From the NCBI RefSeq assembly GCF_003610735.1, contig NZ_RAQM01000009.1, positions 135,194-199,193 on the forward strand: a stretch of DNA of 64,000 nucleotides. Reading direction: 5' to 3'. A program made the translations under genes and the position numbers. The DNA is from Tenacibaculum lutimaris. Lineage in GTDB: Bacteria; Bacteroidota; Bacteroidia; Flavobacteriales; Flavobacteriaceae. Below, piece by piece: positions 7,225 to 14,692 of this stretch (the first letter of the stretch is position 1; each line of letters starts with the position of its first letter). The notes below the pieces were generated by a model. That model ran no database searches, had not been told where the DNA came from, and saw only the letters and a list, made by a program, of their open reading frames with translations.

Positions 7225-7659
7225 ATGAATTTCAATACACCAACCACCACAGTATTATACTCTATAGAGGAAGCTATAAAAGCATATCGAAAACTAAGTC
7301 AACATAATATCTCAGAAGTTGTGCCTGATATTACTGTAGATCAGGGCTTAATTTTATTGTTACTTGAAAATAATGATAAATCTCAAACTGAAATTGCCGA
7401 TTTGGTTTTTAAAGACTACGCTTCAATGACACGAATTGTAAAGTTGATGATTAAAAAAGATTATCTAGTAAAATCAACAGACAATCAAGACAAACGAAAA
7501 GCTAAGTTAGAAATTACAGAAAAAGGAAAAGAAATCATCAAAAAATTAAAGCCTGTAATACAAAAAAATAGAGAAACTGCCTTAAATACAATTTCCTTTG
7601 AAGAGCTAGAGCAACTTTATAAAACCTTAAAAAAAATAACTAAAAATTGTAATTCTTAA
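7225..7659 (+). CDS. MarR-family transcriptional regulator
   Basis: I chose the ATG at 7225 (144 residues). An in-frame TTG at 7204 would put the -7 box inside the gene. The protein is an all-helical winged-helix MarR: a dimer helix at the N-terminus, a recognition region around SQTEIADLVFKDYASMTRIVKLM, and the wing motif DKRKAKLEITEKG. MarR proteins bind palindromes as dimers and usually let go when a small ligand or oxidant binds. No cysteine sits in a typical OhrR-like sensing position that I can point to, so the signal is unknown. The stop is followed after one base by the ATG of a serine hydrolase, so the regulator is the first gene of a three-gene operon. Confidence 0.9.
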   Translation: MNFNTPTTTVLYSIEEAIKAYRKLSQHNISEVVPDITVDQGLILLLLENNDKSQTEIADLVFKDYASMTRIVKLMIKKDYLVKSTDNQDKRKAKLEITEKGKEIIKKLKPVIQKNRETALNTISFEELEQLYKTLKKITKNCNS

Positions 7660-7660
7660 A

Positions 7661-9088
7661 ATGAAGAAAATAACCTATCTACTAGTACTCGTAATTACTT
7701 TTTCTTGTATAAAGAAAAAAACTACACCTATTAAAGATCAAAAAATAACTAAAATAGCAAACTATTTAGATTCTTTAGATGGATTTAGCGGTACTGTCCT
7801 AATAGCTAAAAATGACAGCATATTATTAAAAAAAGCATACGGATATGCTCATTTAGGACACAAAGTAAAGAACAATACTAAAACTAAGTTTTCATATGCA
7901 TCTATCGGTAAATCATTTACTGCCGTTGCTATATTTCAATTAATACAAAAAGGAAAATTATCCTTACAAGATAATATTGGAAAGCACCTTCCTAATTATG
8001 CTAATAAAGTAGTAAGAGATTCTGTAACTATTGAACTATTGCTAAAACATAGAAGTGGGTTACCAAACTATTTTCATTCAGAAAAATTCTTGAACACCTC
8101 AAAAGAACAATTCAGAACTTTAGAAAGCCTTAAAAACTTATACGAAAATGAACCTTTAGAGTTTAAACCAAATGAACAATTTGCTTATAGAAATACCAAT
8201 TATATTATTCTTGGTAGAATTATAGAAGCAGTTACAAAAATGCCTTATGAAAAATATATAGAAGAACATATTTTTTCAATAGCAAATATGAAAAATACTG
8301 GCAATTATGATATTGATCTCACTATTGAAAACGCAGCTGAAAATTATACACTATCAGATATTTTTCCTAACCAATTACAGAAAACCATTTTTATGGGGGC
8401 TGTAAAAGGCGGACCTGCTGGCGGTGGTTACTCTAACGTAGATGGTTTATATCAATTCTCTACTGCATTTAAAAATAACGAGCTCCTAAATGTTAAATAT
8501 ACCGATATGATGAAAAAAGAATCAGAGGGTAATTGGTATGGGTATGGAATGCAATTTGCGGGAGCTAAAGGCTCTGGAATTTACGGACATAGTGGCGGAC
8601 ATTATGGTACAGGTGCTGAATGGCGAATTTTTGAAAAGCAAAACTACACTGTTATACTTTTAACAAACAAAGATTTAGATCAAGGCTTTTTTGATGCTCG
8701 CTTTTTTATAGAGAAAACTATTTCAGGTGCCACTCCTAAGTTAGATAATTACTTTTTTACTAAAGAAGTAACTAAAACTTGTTTAGATAATGGTCTTGAA
8801 CAAGCTAAAAATGCGATTAAAAACTCAAACTTCAAGCTGTCTGAAATTAACTTAAATGCTAAAGGTTATGAAATGATTAAAAGAGGTTTTTATAAAAAAG
8901 CTATTGATTTATTTACTCTTGAAGTATTCTCTTTTCCTAAATCATATGATGCATACGATTCTTTAGGAGAAGCATATATGAAAGATGGACAAACGAAAAA
9001 AGCTATTGAAAATTATCAAAAAAGTTTAGACCTGAATCCTAAAAACACAAATGCCGTAGAGAAACTAAAAGTATTAAAATCTGTTTAA
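7661..9088 (+). CDS. Serine hydrolase of the beta-lactamase/PBP-like family with C-terminal TPR (lipoprotein)
   Basis: This protein of 475 residues has a short lipoprotein signal ending TFSC at residue 16. The class C beta-lactamase-like fold shows its three motifs: S81-x-x-K84 (ASIGKSFTAVA), Y176-x-N178 (YRNTN) and H310-S-G312. These predict an active acyl-serine enzyme. Residues about 405-475 form TPR-like helices (YDAYDSLGEAYMKDGQTKKA). Family members include esterases, D-aminopeptidases and low-activity penicillin-binding proteins, so the substrate cannot be named. It is translationally close to the MarR gene (1-base gap) and 10 bases before a second hydrolase of the same family. A role in handling a peptide or ester sensed by MarR is inference. 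Confidence 0.88.
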   Translation: MKKITYLLVLVITFSCIKKKTTPIKDQKITKIANYLDSLDGFSGTVLIAKNDSILLKKAYGYAHLGHKVKNNTKTKFSYASIGKSFTAVAIFQLIQKGKLSLQDNIGKHLPNYANKVVRDSVTIELLLKHRSGLPNYFHSEKFLNTSKEQFRTLESLKNLYENEPLEFKPNEQFAYRNTNYIILGRIIEAVTKMPYEKYIEEHIFSIANMKNTGNYDIDLTIENAAENYTLSDIFPNQLQKTIFMGAVKGGPAGGGYSNVDGLYQFSTAFKNNELLNVKYTDMMKKESEGNWYGYGMQFAGAKGSGIYGHSGGHYGTGAEWRIFEKQNYTVILLTNKDLDQGFFDARFFIEKTISGATPKLDNYFFTKEVTKTCLDNGLEQAKNAIKNSNFKLSEINLNAKGYEMIKRGFYKKAIDLFTLEVFSFPKSYDAYDSLGEAYMKDGQTKKAIENYQKSLDLNPKNTNAVEKLKVLKSV

Positions 9089-9098
9089 TTGTAATTAA

Positions 9099-10400
9099 AT
9101 GAAATACTTCACTATTCTACTCATACTAATTACAACGGTAACTTTTGCCCAACAAAAGACAACGTTAGAAAGTTATATGGATGCTCAAGCAAGCATTAAT
9201 AATTTTTCAGGAACTGTATTAATTACTAAAAAAGATGCTGTTTTACTTAAAAAAGCATACGGTTTAGCCGATTATGAATGGAAAACTCCTAATACAATAG
9301 ATACTAAATTTAGTTTGGCTTCCGTATCAAAACAATTTACCGCAGTTGCTATTATGCAATTAATAGAAAAAGGAAAAATATCGCTTGATGATAAACTTAG
9401 TAAGTACTATCCAGATTTCCCAGAAGGAAATCAGATTACGATAAAAATGATGTTGACTCATAACGCTGGTTTTCAAATGGATTATGACGAGTTGTACCTT
9501 GCTAAAACATCTATAAATAAAGATTCTGTTGCAAACTATATTATGCAAAAACCACTTTTATTTAAACCTGGTTCAAACACATCATATAGTAATATTGGTT
9601 ATTACTTACTTGCGCGAATTATTGAAAAAGTTTCCAATCAATCATATGCAACATATCTCAAAACAAATCTGTTTGATAAAACTAAAATGTACAATACAGG
9701 TGTAAGTACTAATGATTCAATAGTTATAAAATCTGCTAAAAGCTATTATAAAAAGAACGGTAAACTCATAAAAAATCCATACATAAACTGGAATTTTAAT
9801 ATTGGGCATGATGGAATCTACTCTACTGTAGAAGATTTATATCTCTGGAACAAGGCTCTCTTTGACAGTACTATTTTACTAAACGAAACCTCTAAGAAGA
9901 AGATGTTTACATCGTATAATGATCAAAGTTTTGGGTTTGGTTTAATTATCAATCCTTTTTACAATCAAAATCACGAATTAATTGCTCATGATGGAGGCTT
10001 TTATGGAGCTATGACTTCTTTTAATAAATATACGGATGATGATATTTTTATTACCGTTTTATCTAACAATCAATCTGCTTCGTATTTAATTGCCTACGCA
10101 CTTGCTGCAATTTGTTTTAACAAACCTGTTGAACTTCCGTACAAACATCAACAAGTTAAAATAGATACTACAATATATAACGAGTATGTTGGTAAATATG
10201 AAAACATTACTATTCTAAAAAGGAATGGAAGGTTATACTATAATGATTACGAATTATTACCAGAATCGGAGGTTAAGTTTTTTCGTTCTGATAATAATGA
10301 TAGAACTGTTGAATTTATTAAAAATATAAGAGGAAAAGTTATTCAAATTATAACCAGAAAAGCTGGAGTTCCAGAAATTAAAAAGAAAACAAATTCATAA
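9099..10400 (+). CDS. Serine hydrolase of the beta-lactamase/PBP-like family
   Basis: This protein of 433 residues has a cleavable signal peptide (ILLILITTVTFAQ) rather than a lipobox, so it is periplasmic or exported. The catalytic motifs are S75-V-S-K78, Y163-S-N165 and H297-D-G299. Residues about 345-425 form a small C-terminal beta domain (YNEYVGKYEN opening). It is clearly homologous to the preceding gene (shared LxKKAYG, FTAVAxxQLIxKGKxSLxD) but lacks the TPR tail, suggesting an old tandem duplication with divergence in anchoring. It is last in the MarR operon and is followed at once by a terminator. A related C-terminal fragment is seen at 63298-64000. Substrate unknown. Confidence 0.88.
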   Translation: MKYFTILLILITTVTFAQQKTTLESYMDAQASINNFSGTVLITKKDAVLLKKAYGLADYEWKTPNTIDTKFSLASVSKQFTAVAIMQLIEKGKISLDDKLSKYYPDFPEGNQITIKMMLTHNAGFQMDYDELYLAKTSINKDSVANYIMQKPLLFKPGSNTSYSNIGYYLLARIIEKVSNQSYATYLKTNLFDKTKMYNTGVSTNDSIVIKSAKSYYKKNGKLIKNPYINWNFNIGHDGIYSTVEDLYLWNKALFDSTILLNETSKKKMFTSYNDQSFGFGLIINPFYNQNHELIAHDGGFYGAMTSFNKYTDDDIFITVLSNNQSASYLIAYALAAICFNKPVELPYKHQQVKIDTTIYNEYVGKYENITILKRNGRLYYNDYELLPESEVKFFRSDNNDRTVEFIKNIRGKVIQIITRKAGVPEIKKKTNS

Positions 10401-10430
10401 AAAAACTCCGCTTTTTCAGCGGAGTTTTTC
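10401..10430. terminator. Bidirectional terminator between convergent genes
   Basis: A stem ACTCCGC/GCGGAGT (10405-10411 with 10419-10425) is flanked by A5 on the left and T5 on the right, so it works for both the rightward hydrolase operon and the leftward methyltransferase gene. Confidence 0.85.
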
Positions 10431-11612
10431 TTATTCTTCTTCGTCATTAAATGACGTATTTTTCTTTTCTTTTTTACTTCCTTCATAGAGTTCGTACTTT
10501 ACAAAACGACAATCTAAATCAGCATTCTTAAGCGGAATTCTTTTCGAGGTTCGTAAACCTACATGCTTTAAGGCTTGAATATCCGACGTAATTAACCACG
10601 CTGTTGAATTCGGGTAATTATTCTTTAAGGTATCCCCTATTTTTGTGTAAAACTCTTCTACATCGATATTTAAACGCTCACCATAAGGAGGATTGAACAA
10701 AATTGTAGTTTTACCAAAAACCTCTTTTTTAGAGTTAAAGAAATTTACATGGTGTACACCTATAAACTCATCTAAATTTGCATTGATAATGTTTTGTTGT
10801 GCCTTTCTAACCGCAGAAGGAGCCTTATCAAAGCCCATTATTTTAAAATGTGAACTTCGTATTTTCTTCAATAAAGAATCTTGAATGATGAAATACAAGT
10901 CTTCATCGTAATCGTTCCAATTTTCAAAAGCAAAATGCTTACGGTTAATGTTTGCTGGAATTTGATTTGCAATCATTGCAGCTTCTATCAAAATAGTTCC
11001 AGAACCACACATCGGGTCAATAAAGTTCTCTTCACCTTTATATCCTGAAAGCAAAATTAATCCTGCTGCTAACACCTCATTAATCGGCGCAATATTTGTT
11101 GCACTTCTATAACCACGCTTGTGTAACGATTCACCCGAAGAATCTAACGAAATGGTTAACCACTCTTTATGAATATGAATATGAACCTTAACATCAGGGT
11201 ATTTTAAATCTACATTCGGACGTTTTTTATACTTGTGCATAAAATAATCAGCAATAGCATCCTTCGATTTTAAACTGATATAATGTGAGTTAGAAGTAAA
11301 ATTATTCGAGTTTACTACCGCTCCGATTGCAAATGTACCGTCAACATCTAAAAAACGTTCCCATTTTACACGTTGAATAGCCTCATATAAATCTTCTTCA
11401 TCATAAATTTTACTGCGTTTAATCGGTTTCAAGATACGAATAGCGGTACGTAATGCAATATTTGCTTTATACATAAAACCCTTATCACCTCTAAAAGCAA
11501 CACTTCTTATTCCTTCTTTCACTTCCATTGCTCCTAACTGACGTAATTCGTCTGCTAAAACACCTTCTAAACCTGCCATGGTAACGGCGGTCATTTTAAA
11601 ATCTTTTTCCAT
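10431..11612 (-). CDS. THUMP-domain 23S rRNA guanine-N2 methyltransferase (RlmL-like)
   Basis: The open frame extends to 11630, but a TACTTTTG promoter box ends only two bases before that ATG. The ATG at 11612 (MEKDFKMTAVT, 393 residues) is therefore preferred and matches the usual start of the family. An N-terminal ferredoxin-like plus THUMP part (to about 165) is followed by a class I methyltransferase with motif I IDPMCGSGT (about 198-206) and motif IV NPPYGER (about 307). This is the RlmL half of E. coli RlmKL; the RlmK half is absent, as in many bacteria. It should add N2-methyl to a 23S rRNA guanine (m2G2445 by homology). A charged lysine/glutamate tail closes it. Confidence 0.9.
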   Translation of the reverse strand: MEKDFKMTAVTMAGLEGVLADELRQLGAMEVKEGIRSVAFRGDKGFMYKANIALRTAIRILKPIKRSKIYDEEDLYEAIQRVKWERFLDVDGTFAIGAVVNSNNFTSNSHYISLKSKDAIADYFMHKYKKRPNVDLKYPDVKVHIHIHKEWLTISLDSSGESLHKRGYRSATNIAPINEVLAAGLILLSGYKGEENFIDPMCGSGTILIEAAMIANQIPANINRKHFAFENWNDYDEDLYFIIQDSLLKKIRSSHFKIMGFDKAPSAVRKAQQNIINANLDEFIGVHHVNFFNSKKEVFGKTTILFNPPYGERLNIDVEEFYTKIGDTLKNNYPNSTAWLITSDIQALKHVGLRTSKRIPLKNADLDCRFVKYELYEGSKKEKKNTSFNDEEE

Positions 11613-11632
11613 GTAACTGTAAAATTTCATTG

Positions 11633-11664
11633 CAAAAGTACAGCTAATTTTGGGTTGTTATCAA
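11633..11664 (-). promoter_or_regulatory. Promoter of the rRNA methyltransferase gene
   Basis: On the minus strand: TTG (11664-11662), 21 bases, TACTTTTG (11640-11633). Initiation about 5-7 bases on would fall at or inside the codon at 11630, arguing for translation from 11612. Confidence 0.65.
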
Positions 11665-11702
11665 TCTTTTCTACTTTGAATATAAAAAACGTAAGTTTTA
11701 TG

Positions 11703-11710
11703 TATTTTTG
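11703..11710 (+). promoter_or_regulatory. -7 box for the methyltransferase/ZIP operon
   Basis: TATTTTTG matches TAnnTTTG and lies 14 bases before the ATG at 11725, implying a very short leader. A TTG lies 24 bases further upstream, slightly beyond the usual spacing. Confidence 0.6.
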
Positions 11711-11724
11711 CAGACCTTAGAGTT

Positions 11725-12453
11725 ATGAATACAACAACAGATTGGTTTACTTCGTGGTTTAACACACCATACTATCATATTTTATACAAGCATAGAAACG
11801 ATGCCGATGCACAGTTTTTCATGCGAAACATTACTTCTTTTTTACAATTACCTAAATTGAGTCGTATTGCTGATTTACCTTGTGGTAAAGGACGTCATGC
11901 AGTGTACTTAAACTCGTTAGGTTATGATGTTGTGGGAGGTGATTTAAGTGAAAATAGCATTGAACATGCCAAACAATTTGAGAATGAAACGCTTCATTTT
12001 GAAGTTTGGGACATGCGAAAACCTATTGAAAGTAAATACGATGCTGTGTTTAATCTTTTTACCAGTTTTGGTTATTTTGAAGATGACAATGAAGACATTG
12101 CTGTTTTAAAAAGTATTAAAAACGGATTGAAAGAGGGCGGTGTATTTGTTTTGGACTTCTTAAATGTTGAAAAAGTAAAAAACACGTTGGTAAAAGAAGA
12201 AGTAAAAATTATTGACGATATTGAATTTCACATAAAAAAAGAAATCAAAAACGGATTTATCTTAAAGCATATTTCTTTTGCTGCTGAAGGAAAATCACAT
12301 TTGTATACCGAACGCGTAAAATTCTTAACTTTAGAAAAATTACAATCGTACTTTGATGAAGTGAATTTGCAAGTAATACATATTTTTGGCGACTATAGCC
12401 TGAATAAATTCAATTCACAATCTTCTGATCGTTTAATTATCGTTGCCAAATGA
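11725..12453 (+). CDS. Class I SAM-dependent methyltransferase, substrate unknown
   Basis: This is a 242-residue cytoplasmic protein. A Rossmann-like methyltransferase core starts with motif I IADLPCGKGRHAVYLNSLGYDVVGGDLS. The acidic end of strand 2 (GGDLS) is present, and motif III/IV follows (DAVFNLFTSFGYF, then GGVFVLDFLN). This matches the family of small methyltransferases with a C-terminal beta insert (KEIKNGFILKHISF) that are often annotated only generically. Its stop overlaps the start of the ZIP transporter gene by four bases (ATGA), so the two are translationally coupled. No substrate can be inferred from the context. Confidence 0.85.
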   Translation: MNTTTDWFTSWFNTPYYHILYKHRNDADAQFFMRNITSFLQLPKLSRIADLPCGKGRHAVYLNSLGYDVVGGDLSENSIEHAKQFENETLHFEVWDMRKPIESKYDAVFNLFTSFGYFEDDNEDIAVLKSIKNGLKEGGVFVLDFLNVEKVKNTLVKEEVKIIDDIEFHIKKEIKNGFILKHISFAAEGKSHLYTERVKFLTLEKLQSYFDEVNLQVIHIFGDYSLNKFNSQSSDRLIIVAK

Positions 12454-13139
12454 GTTACTTCTTATTAATTTCAGCCGTTTTATTAGGTGTTTTGTTAGTT
12501 TTTATGCTAAAACCAAGCAATAACTTCGTTCGTTTGTTATTAGCTTTTAGTGGTGCTTATCTACTTTCTGTTACTATTTTACATTTATTACCAGAAGTAT
12601 ACCATCATACCGATAACACTAAACTAGTAGGTATTTTGATTTTGGTGGGAATTATAATACAATCGATATTAGAATCTTTTTCTAAAGGTGCTGAACACGG
12701 ACATATACATTTACACTCAGATTCTTCCGAATTTCCTTGGATGCTCTTTGTAAGTTTATGTATTCATGCTTTTTCTGAAGGACTACCTATTCATCATGCC
12801 GATGATAATTTATTGTGGGCAATCATCGTACATAAAATTCCAATTGCAATTGTTTTAACCACCTTTTTATTACACGCTAAATATTCGAAAAAAACAATTT
12901 TTTTCTTTTTAACGGTATTTGCATTGATGAGTCCGTTAGGAATTTTAGTTGCTGATAAAGTACCTGTAATTATGGAGTATAACACTGAAATTACTGCCTT
13001 AATTATCGGAGTATTTTTACATATTTCAACTATTATCCTTTTTGAAAGTACTGAAAACCACAAATTCAACTACAAAAAATTTGCAGCCATTATTTTAGGA
13101 GTATTGTTAACTATCTTCACGATGCACCAACCCCATTGA
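12450..13139 (+). CDS. ZIP-family divalent metal transporter
   Basis: This protein of 229 residues has about seven or eight membrane segments. Typical ZIP signatures are present: HLLPEVYHH near residue 46, a cytoplasmic His-rich loop (HGHIHLHSD), the metal-site helix IHAFSEGLPI and the next helix HKIPIAIVLTTFLL. These predict import of Zn2+ or another divalent metal into the cytoplasm. The gene is coupled to the preceding methyltransferase by an ATGA overlap. Its last 33 bases overlap the 3' end of the convergent cupin gene, with no terminator between. The two histidines and the glutamate expected in the binuclear site are visible. Confidence 0.88.
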   Translation: MSYFLLISAVLLGVLLVFMLKPSNNFVRLLLAFSGAYLLSVTILHLLPEVYHHTDNTKLVGILILVGIIIQSILESFSKGAEHGHIHLHSDSSEFPWMLFVSLCIHAFSEGLPIHHADDNLLWAIIVHKIPIAIVLTTFLLHAKYSKKTIFFFLTVFALMSPLGILVADKVPVIMEYNTEITALIIGVFLHISTIILFESTENHKFNYKKFAAIILGVLLTIFTMHQPH

Positions 13140-13475
13140 GAAAGCTGGTAAACAAACTGCTAAATACTCACAAGGCTCTGTAAAAGGATTAGAATACTGC
13201 ACACGTACATTCTTTTCAATTTTGATGGATTGCCCTGCTTCTAGCACCATGATTTCACCATCAATATTGAATTGTTTTTTTCCTTTAATAATGTAAGTAT
13301 ACTCTTCAAATTCTGGAGTTTGAAAAGGCTCGCTCCACCCTGCAGGAGCTATCATATGTGCAATACTTACTTTTGAGTTTCTATCAGTAGCATTACCAAA
13401 ATGTTCTTCAATTAACTTTCCATCAGTAGTTGGTACCACAAACGGACTTTTTTGAATGGTATATTTTTTACTCAT
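13107..13475 (-). CDS. Small cupin-domain protein
   Basis: This protein of 122 residues is a single cupin beta-barrel and cytoplasmic. Motif 1 is reduced (PAGWSEPFQTPEFEEYTYIIKGKKQF): there is a Glu-Glu pair but no canonical HxH. Motif 2 is VLEAGQSIKIEKNVRVQYSNP, without the usual His. Loss of the classic metal ligands makes enzymatic activity doubtful; such cupins often bind ligands. It overlaps the upstream gene (13468-14025) by 8 bases on the same strand and the ZIP gene by 33 bases tail to tail. A link to metal uptake through that arrangement is possible but not shown. Confidence 0.75.
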   Translation of the reverse strand: MSKKYTIQKSPFVVPTTDGKLIEEHFGNATDRNSKVSIAHMIAPAGWSEPFQTPEFEEYTYIIKGKKQFNIDGEIMVLEAGQSIKIEKNVRVQYSNPFTEPCEYLAVCLPAFSMGLVHREDS

Positions 13476-14025
13476 CTTGTTTTATTTTTGAGTTCTCAGC
13501 TTCCCAAATTGGTAGAAGACTTCTTTTAACACTTTTAAACCTACCTGGCATGTTTTTAAAAGGAGTAACAACAAAGGTAAAACTGTTATCGGCACTAAAC
13601 CTCCAATAATTTCCTTTTAACGCTCCATCTTCTGTTTCAACATTCCAATCAGGAATGTTAATTAAAGAGAATTCTTTGGTTTCTTTATTAAAATCTAGCG
13701 CAAAATCTCTTAATATATTTTCAGAAGTATACTTCAATGTAATTTTTGCGTTTAAACTACCCTTATCACTAACATATAAAGTACATGATTTTGATGGATA
13801 GCTTTCTATTTCTTTCCTCCAGTTTCTTGCTACCACTTTTTTTAGTTCTGAACTAACTTGCATACTATCTGCTTCATTCGCTATAAGTGCAAATATGTTT
13901 TCTTGAACTATAGTTATTGTTTGCTCTTTTGGATTTATAGTAACAGTTGTTTTCTCCGCTCCTATTCTACTATTTTCTCCAAAGAAAACTCCCAATACAA
14001 AAAATGCTATTTTTATTACTTCCAT
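13468..14025 (-). CDS. Hypothetical exported protein
   Basis: This protein of 185 residues has a short hydrophobic N-terminus (MEVIKIAFFVLGVFFG) that could be a signal peptide or anchor. The rest is a soluble, beta-rich domain (KTTVTINPKEQTITIVQENIF; GNYWRFSADNSFTFVVTPF). I do not recognise a family. It precedes the cupin gene with an 8-base overlap, so both are probably translated from one message. There is no convincing promoter box in the short gap to the terminator at 14058-14082. Confidence 0.65.
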   Translation of the reverse strand: MEVIKIAFFVLGVFFGENSRIGAEKTTVTINPKEQTITIVQENIFALIANEADSMQVSSELKKVVARNWRKEIESYPSKSCTLYVSDKGSLNAKITLKYTSENILRDFALDFNKETKEFSLINIPDWNVETEDGALKGNYWRFSADNSFTFVVTPFKNMPGRFKSVKRSLLPIWEAENSKIKQDE

Positions 14026-14057
14026 CTTTTTAAATTTACATAGCTATTATTAATTAA

Positions 14058-14082
14058 AAAGCCGAAACAAATGTTTCGGCTT
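14058..14082 (-). terminator. Rho-independent terminator after the 14.1-kb lipoprotein gene
   Basis: The stem AAGCCGAAACA/TGTTTCGGCTT (14059-14069 with 14072-14082) is followed on the minus strand by a TTTTAATTAATA tail. It lies 9 bases past the stop of the gene at 14091. Confidence 0.8.
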
Positions 14083-14090
14083 CGAATATT

Positions 14091-14651
14091 TTAGTTAAAC
14101 CAAATAGTAAATGATTTAATTTTGGCTAAATCTGGAATTTGCTCTTTGGTTACTTTTTGAGTACTAAATTCTTTTAACCCTAAATCTTCATTATCAATCG
14201 TAATTGTTGCATTTAAATCATCAATAAATAAGGTTGCTGATGAAAATGATGACTCTACTTTACTTACTTTAGTATTTGCATTAATTTCTTGAAAAGTAGA
14301 TTTTATATTTACTCCTGATTTTGTTTTAAAACGATCATCAAAAATTTCGATACTCTTAATTGTTGATGTAGAGTCTAACTGCTCTTTTGGGGTGATGGTT
14401 AACAAATGTTTCCCTCCTTTTTCATACACTAAATATTTATCATCTTCTTGAAAAAGATTATCTCCTTTAGCTCCTTCACTTAAAACTTTTACTACTGAAT
14501 CTTGCTTGAAAAGACCTTCAATTTCTTGCACAGTTGTTTTAGTTGTTAGCTCCCCTACTTTTCCTTTAGCGATATCAAATTTACTATTGCCACATTGTAC
14601 AAATACTATTGCCATTATAGCAACTGCTAAAGGTTTCATTAATGTTCTCAT
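14091..14651 (-). CDS. Hypothetical lipoprotein
   Basis: This protein of 186 residues has an N-terminal lipoprotein signal (PLAVAIMAIVFVQC, Cys at residue 20). The mature part is alpha/beta with no named domain that I recognise. Features include DDKYLVYEKGGKHLLTITPKEQ in the middle and a Trp-Phe-Asn C-terminus (SFTIWFN). It follows the HerA-like ATPase gene on the same strand after about 40 bases and is closed by its own terminator. Location in the outer membrane facing the periplasm is likely. No function can be proposed. Confidence 0.7.
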   Translation of the reverse strand: MRTLMKPLAVAIMAIVFVQCGNSKFDIAKGKVGELTTKTTVQEIEGLFKQDSVVKVLSEGAKGDNLFQEDDKYLVYEKGGKHLLTITPKEQLDSTSTIKSIEIFDDRFKTKSGVNIKSTFQEINANTKVSKVESSFSSATLFIDDLNATITIDNEDLGLKEFSTQKVTKEQIPDLAKIKSFTIWFN

Positions 14652-14692
14652 TGTTCTTCTTTTATATTTAAAACGTCTATTTTTCTTATTTG

